Source: Rattus norvegicus (Eukaryota; Chordata; Mammalia; Rodentia; Muridae). From it: a stretch of 64,000 nucleotides of DNA. The number at the start of each line of letters is the position of its first letter. Position 1 is the stretch's first letter. The notes under the pieces were generated by a model that searched no databases, had not been told where the DNA came from, and worked only from the letters and a program-made list of their open reading frames with translations. A program made the translations under genes and the position numbers. The stretch lies in contig NC_086029.1 in the NCBI RefSeq assembly GCF_036323735.1, forward strand, positions 45,762,857-45,826,856, in the 5' to 3' direction. Shown here in pieces: positions 9,982 to 21,509 of the stretch.

Positions 9982-12394
9982 AATACATGTGGTTTCGAAG
10001 TTCATTGCTTTCCCCAAATCCGGAACTTTATCTTAGAGCCTTCCCTCTGGATCATACTGTCTTTAAGTCTATTGCTTGTGTGTTTGCTAGTATTCCATAC
10101 AGAAGAGCATTGTGTCTTCTAGAAGTAAGCAAAATCACGAACATAAGACGCATGTGTGGAAAGCAAGCAATTAAGAGTTACCCAGTAAATAAGAGATAAG
10201 ATCACAGGCTGTGCGCGCAAAGGCCGCTGCCTTGATGTTGGGCCTATTATAACCAAAATACCACCTGACCTTTAATCACAGCGATTTGTCAGCCAAATGG
10301 ATGTTGTACTGTTCTCCAATTAAAGTGTGAGATGGTATCGTGCTCATTCAAAATCTATCCTCACTTCTACACCTTTATGTCCTCTAATAGGGGTTATTAA
10401 TTTGTTGTTCAAGAGATGACTAAAAACAATGCTGCCCGTAATGATTAACGTCGAGGAGAGTTCAAGTGCACACCCGCGGCTGAGAGCGTGCGTTGGAATC
10501 CATCGCTCTGGAGAAGTCAGCCGTAAGAACAGAGAAGCATGCATCCCCCTGCGTGCAGTTGCTTTTCCAGGGTGTACGACATGAGATAAACCAGAGAAAA
10601 TGATAACACCCATGTACAGAGGTCCTTGGTTGTAGCATAAAGACGGACGTTGACATACATACACTTCTATAAACGAGTTAAATTCTAAATCTCATTATAA
10701 CTAAACACTGCGGAAATAATACAAGATAATCGCGGAAATAATACAAGATGATCGAAAAGGGAACTATAACACAGGAGGTTTTCAGAAGGGGAAAGTGGAA
10801 ACTAACAGTTCTAGCAGTGTAAGAACCCATGGGGGAAAAGTCAGGAGTCGGTTGACAGTGTAGTGCTCGCTGCAGAGACCACAGGTAATTAAACACGGTG
10901 TGTCTTCCAAGTTTCACCTTCTGTCGAGTGTGTTTTACGACAATAACATCGCTTAATGGGGACAGCCATGTCAGTCCAGTTGTAGATTTATTGTGTAGCA
11001 CTAGAAGGTGGTCACTGTCTAGACCCAGGACAAGTCAACCACACAGGTGTAGCCGTCCCTGAGCAGTATTCTCTTCAGAGGTCATCGGTTGTTTGATGAT
11101 GGAATAAGTTCGAAGCTCTTATTGACCTTGGAGTTGAAGATTCTCTTACAGGCAGAGGAAAACGTGGAATCTTTTACATCTTGTAACACGGGGAGCCGTC
11201 CTGAATCTTATTTGTGACCTAAAGAGTCATCACATCAGCAGGCTGACAAACTTGGAGAGATCTGGGCTTCCAGAGACGTGCGCTCAGGCTGAGGCGTGGC
11301 CACCATCTGAACTTTCTGTACACACTTCTGCAGGATCGTGGCAGGATCTCACCGTGTGAAGGCAGATGACCGTGTGAGCCTGAGACTCGCTGTGGCCAAA
11401 AAATGTACGGCATACAATGTGCTTCACTTCTGGTCTTTTCCTCCTCTGCCAAGACTACAGAGCTTGTGTGGCCTCAAAGCCCTCAAAGGGGAGGGTGCCG
11501 CACATAGCCTCCTGCTCACTAAAGGTACGTGGCTTCCAAAGGAGAGTAAATCATTGCTGTCAGAAGCCAGGGAGAACTGGGAATTCCAAGTCACCGTGGT
11601 ACAACCTGGCACTCTGACCGTTTAAAGCACATGTATCTCAGGAAAAGGATTAGCAAAGCTAAAATGTAGTGAATCAGAGAATTAACATGCAGTGCTTTAT
11701 AAAGTCTATAGAGATGTAAAAATACCCTTGGAAATTAAAACTATTTTATATTTCAAGTCACGATGGTCAGCAAATAAGGGTATTGCTGAATTTTATAGTG
11801 TCTCGACAAGAGAAATAAACCCTTAGAAAATTTCCAAGGCCTTTCACCAAGTGAAGGAACCATGTTTATAAAAAAGAAATGTTTATTTTTCTACTCTCAC
11901 ATTTAAAAGAATCTGTACGCATACCTCAAGAATAATCCCTGGATGGAGGGCTGACACAGGGAAAATATAAAATAGACAGAAGCATTTGATTGTGTCCAAA
12001 AGTGAGAATGTTTAGTAAAGAAATGGGTGCGTTGGACAATATCAGAGGAACAAGAACCACACCGTAAGGGTTCCCAACAGCTGCATCTGATACAGTTCCT
12101 GAGCCAAGACTTAGAGCATTGGATTATAGCTCAAGGAATCGGGAGTACCTGTGATTCTGCACTGTACACATAAGTGATGGTAAAAAGCAAGTCATTGTGA
12201 TGCCATCTAGATGTGCTGTGCCTCTGTGTAGATGCCCTGTGTCTGACCTATCATGCATCAAATCCCCCCACTCCCAGAAGAAAATAGCAGGCAAGTATAA
12301 AGGAAGGGGTTATCCTTCAGGATACTAGTCTAGGACCCGTCAAGATGGCCAAGATAATGAAAAACAAGGCTTGGTGGTTCATTCCTGATAGTGT
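9982..12394. other. Unique sequence, possible conserved noncoding pieces
   Basis: About 2.4 kb with very little recognisable repeat. The interval 10200-10345 is CpG-retaining, with words such as tttaatcacagcgatttgtc. The interval 11640-12060 is AT-rich and plain. The open frames are short and unrecognised. A 22-bp tandem duplication lies at 10711-10754. Confidence 0.5.
10711..10754. repeat. 22-bp direct tandem duplication
   Basis: Two adjacent 22-bp copies, 10711-10732 and 10733-10754, begin cggaaataatacaaga and differ at one position. It is most likely a recent slippage duplication. Confidence 0.95.
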
Positions 12395-12720
12395 GGTTAG
12401 ATTAAGGAGGGCCATGAGCATCAGCTGGGCGCGTGGTTGTGTCTGTGAGGGCACTTCTTCAGCATCTTAACTGAGGTGAGATCGCCTATTCTGAATGTAG
12501 TCAATGCTGTTCTGTGAGCTGGGTGCCGACGTTCATCCCTTTCTGCTTAATGAATGTGGATGTCATGTGACCAGCTTCCCCATACCTATGACTTCTCTGC
12601 AAGGATGGCTTACCACACACCACCACCACCCCCAGCTCAAACACACCGTCCATGTTGAAGTGGCTTTGCTGGATTTGTTATCACATCCACAAGGCCAGTA
12701 ACTAGCACACAAGGAGTGAA
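12395..12720 (+). mobile_element. Possible old MaLR or DNA-element relic
   Basis: Blocks such as gtctgtgagggcacttcttc, tgtgagctgggtgccgac and gtcatgtgaccagcttcc resemble parts of widespread mammalian repeats with the same order, but divergence is high. Assignment is weak. Confidence 0.35.
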
Positions 12721-12844
12721 CGAGAGATCATCACGTAGCAGTGTGAAGTGAGGGTGATCACACCTAGCAGTATTGCGTGGATGTTGCATCCAGACTGAGT
12801 TCTGCAGCAACAAGAGGATTTAATGGAAACAACCCAATTGGAAA

Positions 12845-13103
12845 CTGCAGGTGAGGTCCCTACCCATGCAAATGTGAGGACCTCAGTTCATATCCTCACT
12901 GCACGGGTAACGTCTGACTGTGCACGTGTGCCTGTAAACCCCAACGCTGGTATAGGGGACACAGGTAAATTCCTGGAGCTCACTGCTCAGCACTCCAGTT
13001 CAATCAATGAGGTCCTGGTTTGGTGAGAGACCCTACCTTAGAAAATAAAGTGGAGAATGATCGAGAAAGACATCCAACATAGACCTCTGGACTCCACATG
13101 CAT

Positions 13104-13168
<65 letters not shown>
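12845..13168 (+). mobile_element. tRNA-derived rodent SINE ending in microsatellite
   Basis: The same family as 3222-3537. A diverged head (cctcagttcatatcctcact) is followed by gtgcctgtaaaccccaacg, tggtgagagaccctacc, aataaagtggagaatgatcg and cctctggactccacatgcat. It then ends directly in (TC)n and (CA)n. Confidence 0.65.
13106..13168. repeat. (TC)18 plus (CA)12 compound microsatellite
   Basis: A pure TC run (about 13106-13141) is followed by a CA run (13144-13168). It lies at the tail of the preceding SINE. Confidence 0.95.
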
Positions 13169-13261
13169 GGAGTCAGTTGAGGATAATGAGTCAATATTGT
13201 CTTCTTAGTTGTAAGAACCCATATGAATGACATGGGACCATCTGAACTAGACCTGCTTTTA

Positions 13262-13264
13262 AAA

Positions 13265-13307
<43 letters not shown>

Positions 13308-13308
13308 G
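13262..13308. repeat. (ATT)n microsatellite
   Basis: About 14 uninterrupted TTA units, flanked by T-rich DNA on the right. Confidence 0.95.
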
Positions 13309-13344
13309 CTTTTTTATTGCTTGTTTTTGTTTTACAAATACTAC

Positions 13345-13485
13345 ACTTTCCCAATTGCACACCTATAATCTCGGCATCTGGTAAGCATAGGCAGGAGGCC
13401 AGGAGTTCTGTGTCGTTCTCTATGACATAGCAAATTCAAGGCCAGCCTGGGCTACACGGGACCCTCCCTCGGGAAAAGGCTTAGT
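13345..13485 (+). mobile_element. B1-class SINE, diverged
   Basis: Shows the 7SL-derived B1 pattern: cacacctataatctcggcat, gcaggaggccaggagttc, then caaggccagcctgggctac and gggaccctccctcggg. The internal spacing and ctatgacatagcaaattc indicate an old B1 or proto-B1 variant. Confidence 0.75.
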
Positions 13486-14594
13486 TATAAAAAGGAGTTC
13501 TGAATGGGACCATTCAAGCCTCACCTGTACTGTGGCGTTGGGTCCAGCAGACCTCACCCATTGTGTTGCTTTCTGTGAGGAGCCCACAAAGAGCCCAGCA
13601 GCCTCTGAGCATTGCCCTCCGCCACCTGCTGGGGCAGCCAGTTCAAAGAGGGAAATCAGAGGGTGTGTGAATGCACAGCGGCCGAAGATAAAAGCCTGCA
13701 TTCAAATTTGAGAATCAATTGTGGAGCTACCTTATAATGGCCTGATTACAGGTCTCCCCGCATCAGGGATTGGTGCCTACTGAACTTAATTGTACAGGAG
13801 CATCAAACAATTAAGACAAAAGTCGTAAGAGCCTCTGCGGCCTGGGCAGGTCTGCATTTGATCAGTGCGCATGTGAACGCATCTAAGAAGTAGAATCTAT
13901 TCGGTGAGAGGATGAATTTAGAATATGGTGGGACATCTGGCCTAGGAGACAAAGCAAGGCTCTCACAAACAAACTGGAAAGGAAGGAACCCAAGAGGCCT
14001 TAGAATTGGAAACTGCCACCTTCGGTGGTGTCCTCCCTCTGGAGAGGATCAAGTCCGAGCAATGCCTCTTGGCTATCTGCGGCATCCTTACAGCATTCAG
14101 TCGTGTTTAGCTGTCATTCTACTGGACTTTCAGCATCTGATGCAGTGCTTGGTCAAAAAGGTGAAGCCCACAACGAAAGTGACCTTAGACCCTTCATGCT
14201 CGCTTTAACGATTGACTTCCGTGACTAAGCACCAATGCTCACACAGATAAACGGTCGTAAGTTTTTCTTGTTTTTAACACGTCGAAGTCTCCCAAATTTT
14301 ACACTCAAATTGTAGAATGTTGCTGTTAAGATACAAAGAGCAAAGTTGCGTCATCACTTCAGTCAGAGGCAGCAGAGTCGCACGTGCCTGTCTTCAATGG
14401 CATTACTGCTCTGACCGATTTCAAACTCCGCCCCTTCTCCAGGGTCCGTTTCTGATGGCTTCTCCTTTATCACAACTTGTCTGATCATCCGCTATCCCAG
14501 TCCAAAAAAAATCAAAGAAGCATCTGTCTTAGTTCGTTCCCATATCACTTACTTAGTCTATGCAGTGTGCCACACTTCTACCAGAGTTAGACAG
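13486..14594. other. Unique sequence, no gene recognised
   Basis: No repeat match. It contains a few overlapping frames under 100 residues. It leads into the CpG-rich pocket. Confidence 0.5.
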
Positions 14595-14950
14595 TTATAG
14601 TCACACGACTCTGTGCCAGACGAGGCGGACTCCTAACACCCAGGTTCACCCTTAGGACTCCCTGAACACCCGCTGTCCCTGGAAGGATAAGCCCCGCCCC
14701 CCGCGCCCCCTTCGGAGAGCGATGTGAGGAACACTGTGGCTTGTTGCAACCTATCCCTTTGAGCACGAGTTTGTTGACATCCCCCCACATCAAAGATCAC
14801 TCAGCACGGTTTCACTTGCGCCAGAAGACCGTGTTTAGAAACCGTCTGATAAGCCTCCCTGAGAAGCCACCGCACGCCCCTGGATCTCGCGGGATTATTG
14901 GAGCTTTCGGAGATCTGATCCTGCGCTTTGCAGTGAGGCGCGTCAACCCC
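14595..14950. promoter_or_regulatory. Small CpG-island-like pocket
   Basis: I count about 22 CpG dinucleotides in roughly 350 bp, against scattered single CpGs in the surrounding unique DNA. The densest parts are ccccgccccccgcgccccc (about 14692-14710, with a GC-box-like core) and ctcgcgggattattgg (about 14886). A rough observed/expected CpG ratio is about 0.7-0.8 at GC near 57 percent, which would meet loose CpG-island criteria. No TATA box or gene start is evident. It could be an orphan island, an unannotated promoter or an enhancer. Confidence 0.45.
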
Positions 14951-15049
14951 AAGTGTGTGCTTTGATTTGGAACCCCAGCTGATGACAGCTGAGCTGTTGA
15001 TTTAATAGGTTCTGGGCAGATAAAGGCAAGGGTTGGCAACTATACAACT

Positions 15050-15135
15050 GTCTTCCTTCACAGGTGAGGAGACAAAGATCTCCGACCTGCTCAATTCTCA
15101 CAGCCCGGGTCCCTGAACCTGGGCCTGGAATCACA
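15050..15135 (+). mobile_element. MIR-like fragment
   Basis: ttcacaggtgaggagacaaa followed by cagcccgggtccctgaacct resembles the part of MIR that runs from the tttacagatgagg block to the gaacccagg block. Short and diverged. Confidence 0.4.
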
Positions 15136-16496
15136 TCAAAGGCCACACCCTCCCTTCCCAGGCTCTCCCTCCAGCCCTGCTCCTCTTCTGTAGCTCCTCC
15201 TGAACCCCTGGCCAGTCAAACAATGCAGCTATTATGTTCCCTGGAGAAGAGAAGCGGAGTAATTACCTTCCCGGCCAGGTGCCAGGAGTAAGTTTCCTTA
15301 TGTGCAATTATTGTGTGGTAAAACGGCTGAGTCGGCCGTGTTTTTAAAATTTGTTTTCTTTTCTTTGTTTTCTCTTTAGGCACTGACTGTCAGCTTGCCA
15401 GACACCGGCCCCAAGCTCTTCCATCAACCCCAGACGAGCAGCTTTCTTTAGAATTTGGCTTCTATTGTCTTTCACTTTCTCCCAACCCGGAGGGAGTCTC
15501 ATTATACTATATTTACATCCCCATCGGTTTACTAAACAAGGCCGGCTCAGCAGCAGTGCAGGCCGAGGTGCAACCCCAAGGCAGCAGAGTCGCAGCTATC
15601 TGAGCAGCTGGTCCCATGTGGTTTTTCACCAGTGGCAGGCTTGGGTGGAGGGACAGAGCCTAGAAAGACCTCTGTGTGGTAGGGATGGAGTAAGAACCTT
15701 GTCCTTAGGGGGAAATGAGGAGGGATGAAACCTTCGATCTTCTGAGTATCGTGTCTGAAATCTCCCCATTGGCCTTCTCAGTCAGTCAAACCAGATGTAT
15801 GAAACATAGAGTGCCCAGTCCTGGCTGTCAGGACAAATGCATGTGACATAATGCTTATGTGTACGGGACGATGCCACAAACTGCCCTTAAGTCCTTTGGC
15901 ACCAATAATTATAACCAAGATTTACAAACCTTCTACATGCTAGACTCGAACACATCTGCCATCTCATGGGTTCCCTCTTCTCACTCTGAAAGAAAGAATT
16001 ATCAATTCTGCTTTACGGGTGATTGCAAGGTCATGAAGCTAAGACAGCCATTGTCATTCCAAAGTTTAAATTCCCAGCCACTCTGCTCTAACAAGAACCC
16101 CTCACCAAAGGTAGGAAACGAAGCCAGGACAGCAACACATACTTCAGAACAAAGTGCACCTCGGTTCTGGCCCTGGGTGGCACTGCATGTTCTCTGCTGC
16201 TTTTCTTTTGTCAACTGAGCGGGACTGACCTGATTGTTGGGAGCTCTACCAGCCTGGAAGATGTGACAAGCCTGTCAAACTTACATTATTTCTAGACGAT
16301 CGGTAAGGGTCTTTCAGGAAGACTAGCTTTTGGATTGCCATATACTACAAACCAGATTTCCCTCCCCAAGCTGAATAAACACCATCCAATCTGTGGAGGG
16401 GCTTGGTAAACAACAGAGACCATTCCCTACCTCCAACTCTTGCCTGCCCATAGCAACTGGGTCATCTCATGCTGTCCTCTCTCATTCACCCATCGC
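15136..16496. other. Unique sequence with a possible tiny intron and MIR-like relic
   Basis: At 15288-15379 a strong donor-like GTAAGT is followed 92 bp later by a pyrimidine tract ending tctctttag. Whether it is used cannot be judged from the sequence alone. The interval 15890-16150 has a weak MIR/L2-like word order. No coding gene is recognised. Confidence 0.4.
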
Positions 16497-16715
16497 ACCC
16501 CACCCCACCCCACCCTAACCCATCCTACCCCACCCCATCCCATCCCACCCCACCCCACCCCACCCCACCCCACCCCACCCCATCCCATTCCACCCACCCC
16601 ATTCCACCCTAACCCACCCCACCCCACCCTAACTCATCCCACCCCACCCCATCCCACCCCACCCTAACTCATCCCACCCCACCCCATCCCACTCCACCCC
16701 ATCCCACCGTACCCC
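16497..16715. repeat. (CCCCA)n pentanucleotide array with CCCAT/CCCTA variants
   Basis: About 220 bp built of CCCCA with interspersed CCCAT, CCATT and CCTAA units. The minus strand is (TGGGG)n with many G-runs of four, so G-quadruplex formation is plausible. Gly/Trp- or Pro/His-rich open frames here are artefacts. Confidence 0.95.
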
Positions 16716-17381
16716 ATGGACTAAATTAAAGCATGGGGTTTTCTTTGGTCTCCAAGTTGCAGCTGAAAAGTAACCAGAGTTTTCATCCTCCTTTGTGGTT
16801 CATAATAAATCTTCTCTCAGATAAATACACATCGAATTGATTATGTTTGTCTGGAGACCCCTGGCTAATAAGCCGGGCCAGGATTTCAATGAACCTGCAG
16901 ATTGCTAGAATTTGTCACTATCCGGCCCATTTGCTGGTCTTAGCTCTGAAGACTCGCGGTCAGACCATACAGTCATGTCAGGATGACCACTCCAGGTTTG
17001 GGATGCAGCTTGGTGTGTTATAGGAGAGCAGATTCCTTAGATATGGATAACCACTCTAGCTCACGGAAAACAGAATGTCTACATTCAACTCCAGTCCTGA
17101 TCGTTACAGGGATACAGAAGAATGCGACTTTTAGAAAACAGAATAGACTAATTCCCTAGGAGTTTTTAAAATTCTATTACTTAAGAGGGCCTGGGAATGG
17201 GTAGAACAGATCCAGAATTGGTTCCCTCCAATCTGGAGCTTTAACTGAAAATCCTTTGGGTCCATGTTTCCTCTTAACACCACAGAAACTGTTCCTCCGG
17301 TGATCCTTGAACCAACACAGGGGATTTAGTTCTTACAGGCGGCTCCTAGCCCTTTTTTACATGCGCGTGTGTGTGTATGCA
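16716..17381. other. Unassigned sequence
   Basis: No gene or confident repeat is seen. Confidence 0.45.
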
Positions 17382-17383
17382 GA

Positions 17384-17453
<70 letters not shown>

Positions 17454-17559
17454 GACAGAGACAGAGAGACAGAGGGACAGAGAGAGAAAGAGACAGAGAC
17501 AGAGGCAGGGCAAGAGAGAGACAGAGACAGAAGACAGACAGAGAGAGACAGGGAAAGAC

Positions 17560-17592
<33 letters not shown>

Positions 17593-17602
17593 TACATAGA
17601 CA
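17382..17602. repeat. (CA)n(GA)n(CAGA)n compound array
   Basis: A CA run (about 17382-17400), then pure GA (about 17401-17450), then roughly 150 bp of GACA/GAGA/CAGA mixtures ending in (CAGA)n at 17565-17590. This is a long polypurine-rich tract. The Arg-Glu and Leu-Ser open frames over it are translation artefacts. Confidence 0.95.
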
Positions 17603-17629
17603 CAGAGACAAAGGTTGTGTGTAAATGCT

Positions 17630-17930
17630 TGAAACCCCCTAAATTCTATCCACTGGTGATGTAATATTAGGAGCCAGGGTCTGAGGGTGGAGCCCCACGA
17701 ACGGGCTTAGTGTCTTTATAAGAACCCTCCAGAGAGTTTCTTCTTCATCGACAATGTGCAGACATAATGAAAAGAAACCGTGAAATAGGAAGCCAGCCCT
17801 CTCCAGACAGCAAGGCTGCCCTTCCTTGACCTCATGGCTCCCAGCCTTTCAAATGTAAGACAGGTTTTCTTTTAAGCATTTAAGCAGCATGGTCTGTGGC
17901 AGTTTGTTATAGCACCCTGGGCTAGCCTGG
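17630..17930 (+). mobile_element. MLT1-like MaLR solo LTR
   Basis: ggtgatgtaatattaggagc, gtgtctttataagaaccctc, tggctcccagcctttcaaat and gtggcagtttgttatagcac match, in order, the second half of an MLT1-type LTR in sense orientation. The usual polyadenylation region is degraded. The divergence is consistent with a pre-rodent insertion. Confidence 0.7.
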
Positions 17931-18704
17931 GCATGCCCACGTGTTCATCCCTCCTCCCGGTCTCCACATTGCTGTGCTTCTGTCTCCGTCTTTGATCTGC
18001 CCATATGCACCACCTCAAGCATTGGTACAAAAAGTTCCTGATATAACTACTGTTTCACAAGCTATATGGGTATTACTCGGGGGGTGAAATCCTAATGTGT
18101 GTTAGGTCACAGTCTCAATGGTTAAACGGAAATGTTTGCTTGAGTGCCCCAGTCTTCCTGTGACGTCCCCTTCACCTGTTTCCTCCCACTCTTCTGCTAC
18201 CTCTATCTGCCCGTTCTGGCCTCATCCATGCCAGAAAGGAGCAGCCTAGCTCTCTCCTTGTTCTCCTTCTCTGCTCCCAGACTCTCCACCCCTCTGCCTG
18301 GCAGTCTTCAGAACTTGGAAATAGTTTTATAGTCACATTGATACTAAGAAACAAACGAAAGGACTTGCACAAGGACCGTCCACAGTAGAGTGACGTGAAG
18401 CAACTCCCCGCCAGTCTTGGCAATCAGAACTAATTAATTAAGAATTAAAACATGGAGATTAGTCTAGGAAAAAGAATTAAGTGGCTGTTCATCTCACCGA
18501 AGGATCGCTGCCAAGTGCACGGCTTAGCCGAACTGGACAAGAGACTCTGTGTAATGTTCTCATCTACAACACTGGTTGTAAATAAATTAGAGGAAGGTCT
18601 GTTTGTTGGAAGCTTTTAAGTAGCAAGAAGATGTGTCAAGGCCAGAAATCAGACCCTGGTAAGTGCTGTGTAAGGCCAATTAAGGCAGTGGACAGTGCAG
18701 GCTA
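17931..18704. other. Unique sequence with AT-rich block
   Basis: The interval 18425-18500 contains actaattaattaagaatta, a cluster of TAATTA homeodomain-type cores. The following 100 bp keeps several CpGs. It could be a conserved noncoding element. No exon is recognised. Confidence 0.4.
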
Positions 18705-18803
18705 GAGTACAGAAGGACTGGAAAGTCAGACACACATGGGTGAGCATTTGGGCTCTGTCATTTACTCTGTAGGCAGTTGCCGTGACTTCACTCTGTCCAC
18801 CAA
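18705..18803 (+). mobile_element. MIR-like fragment
   Basis: ttgggctctgtcatttactc and a following segment near cagttgccgtgacttcactc fit the MIR central core (ctctgccacttac, then gtgacc). Confidence 0.4.
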
Positions 18804-18807
18804 AAAG

Positions 18808-19300
18808 GCAGATTCAAGTCTTTGGCCCTAATACCTGTGCATGTAATTTTATTTGGAAATAAAGTCTGTGCGAATGTCATCAATTTCAGGTGAGGTCATT
18901 AAGGTTGGCCCTTGCCCGGTGACATGATGTTGGCCTTAAACAAAGAGAAGAAGTTTTGTATACAGATGCATGGAGAGAAGGAGGTCACATGGCCACAAAG
19001 TCCCATGGGAAAGATTATCATGTGACTCCAGAGGCAGAGGCTGTGAAGACACAATACAGGCCAAGAATTCCAAAAGTTACTGTTCACTCCTGGAGAGGGG
19101 AAGAGGCAAAGAGGCAAAGAGGCAAAGAGGCAGGGAGGAAAGTCTCAGAGGGGGTATGACCCTGGCCTGAGATATCTAGCTTCTGGAACTACGACATACA
19201 CAGCCCTGATGTTTTCATTAACCTAGTTTCTTGGACTTTGTGGTGAGTTGACACCCAGTCTGAGCTGCTATATTGATAGCCACAGGAAATCAATACTGCC
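18808..19300 (+). mobile_element. MLT1-like MaLR solo LTR, nearly full length
   Basis: The sequence runs through aatacctgtgcatgtaattt, tatttggaaataaagtctgt, gcgaatgtcatcaatttcag, gtgaggtcattaaggttggc, aggtcacatggccacaaag, gaagacacaatacaggccaa and agatatctagcttctggaac in consensus order, so most of the LTR remains. An 8-bp tandem repeat has expanded inside it at 19101-19134. No internal retroviral region adjoins. Confidence 0.75.
19101..19134. repeat. 8-bp tandem repeat, about 4 copies
   Basis: Unit aagaggca repeated four times with the last copy running into gggagg. It lies within the MLT1-like LTR, probably grown from its gaagaggcaagg segment. Confidence 0.9.
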
Positions 19301-21509
19301 CATCTCTCCACTGGCTTAGAACACAAATCATAGCACTGATGGCTGCATTTTCCTAATGACTTGTTCTACGGATTTGAAGAGCAAATGTGTGTTACATCCT
19401 TCACGGTATCTGGCCCCTGTTGACCGCTCTGCACATGTTAACATGTTTTATTAACACATGTTATCTACTGTCACACATAAGTAACTGAGATGTCTGAGCT
19501 CCAGGTAGCCAGAATCCGAATTCTCTCACTCCAGGAACCCAAATAGGCCAATCACCTGTACAGTGGCCACCTTGACATTTCAATCTGTAAAGCTGGTCAC
19601 GATTGTTAGCTTGACATTGACTAGACAACTCAGCAGAAGCTGCCATAAAATAACTGGGTTATAAGGAAGGAGTCATTAACCTTGAGCTATGAGATGTCAC
19701 CTTGATGTCATCTTTACCTATTTGCATGATTGTCCCCGTTACCCAGAAACTTGTCAAGTGGAATCCTCCGTCAGCAAGACCTAGCCGGTCCCTTCGGACT
19801 TGTAAGCCCCCTTATTTGTATTTGGTGGCCATGGAAACAGACTTGGCCTTGGCGGTGTTGACCACACCATGTTTTGACACTAGGAGCATCACTAGTTTAA
19901 GCAGCTTGAATATGCTATGTCCTCCACTTCCGTTCTCTCGGATTTCTTTTTTATTTTCTAAATTGAACATGTATTATTTTAACAATTAACAAAGAAAACG
20001 TGTTCTTGTAATAATCTATTACGGTGGCAAGTCGAGGAAATAATGACTGAAAGAAAAACAAACTGGAAAGAACTCACTTGACTTCTGATGTGCTTGGGTG
20101 AGGTGTGCAAAGCCATCGTACACTGCACGTCCTCAAGCCACCTCAAAGAGCCTCAATTTCCTTACTTGAAATGGTGGCACTGAGGACACAGCTCTCAAGG
20201 CTTTTGTAGAAGCTGGACAGCACAGGATGTGCTGTCACCATCTGTCCTGAGGTGACTTCCAAGTCTCCCTCTGTTCTCTTGCTCACAGTGTCTGGATAGA
20301 TGGTCATGTGTTCAACAAGACCCAGTCTCGGCTTTACAAGGTAATGACCTCTGACCTTCCGCTTTGTTCCTGAACCAACTAGAAGCTGACTTACAAAATG
20401 CCTTCCCATGAGCCCTGAGGCTGGAGCTCTTCTCTCAGGTGCTCTGGTCCCAGGGAGAGTTGACCCCATTAACTTGCTTCTGATGAACAGAGTACCAAAA
20501 AGTAACAAAAGAAAATGAATTATAAAAACACAGAAAGAGAGAAAAGGCAACAACAAAAAAAGAAGAGGTTATAGAAACACAGGACTACTGTTATTAGTCT
20601 CTTCCGGTTCTGATGGAAGCCCCGTATGACTTTGCGAATTGCCTAATGGGCAGGCCACCTAGCAGGACTGAGGGTGGCCAGGCAAGCCCCCCTTCTACAA
20701 ACGCCTTCAAAGTGGACCTGTTCTTAGTTGAGCCTTCAGGTGTCTCCAACCCCGCTGTGACACTTGGCTGGCAGCTTTGTCAGCTCCCCGGAGCCTGCGG
20801 GTCACCCAGGTTTCTGACCTTCAGAGACACGGAGCCAGAGTATGGCACGGTTTGAGACCCTCCGTCACATTGTATGCACAGCATTACCCATCACGTTGTA
20901 TACACGGCATTACCAAGCTCCTTACCGTTTTGTCCCAACCCTCCAAGATGGCCACAACAGCAGTTGTAGTTCACTTTGGGAACGCACATGTGCAGACAGC
21001 ATCTACTTACCAGTGCCTGGTGACGACCTGCCTACCTTAATTTTCCATTCTTTCCCCTTTGCTCCACGAGTCTCTGTAGCTACGAATTTGCATTTTTCAC
21101 ACTTGAGCTGCAGGCTGAGCATGCTTTACACTGAATTAAAGCCTTCTTTGTTTTCTCCACTTTTGACCCCCCCACCCCCCAAACGTGTAGTGGCTTCCTC
21201 TTTTCAGATCCTCACTAGGCTGATGGTTTAAAGAGAAGGAATTTAAGAATCCAGCTCTGTCCATATCTTCAGAGATCAGTTTCATAATAAAATTCTTTGA
21301 ATGATGATGTGATTTCCCAAAAGGTAAAGTAAATGTAGTCTTTTACCTCATTACGCTCAATTGCGGCATTCAGAAGACCAAAGTGATACAGATACTGTGA
21401 AATTTAACATTTTAATACTGATGCCGTACACTGTTTTATCTGACATTTTGGAAGGTACCTGCCCCTGGTATTAGTCAAGGAAACACATTTTTATTGGTAA
21501 TGTAATGGC
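19301..21509. other. Unique sequence, no gene recognised
   Basis: About 2.2 kb. It contains a 14-bp perfect palindrome at 19433-19446 and a 26-bp tandem duplication at 20865-20916. Frames up to 137 residues occur on both strands without recognisable domains. Confidence 0.5.
20865..20916. repeat. 26-bp tandem duplication
   Basis: Units 20865-20890 and 20891-20916 share the pattern tcac-ttgta--cac-gcatt and differ at four positions. It is an older slippage or unequal-exchange product. Confidence 0.85.

Noticed and set aside
19433..19462. p53 response element from three CATG cores
   Set aside because: The half-sites overlap and the flanking bases do not fit the purine/pyrimidine pattern required.
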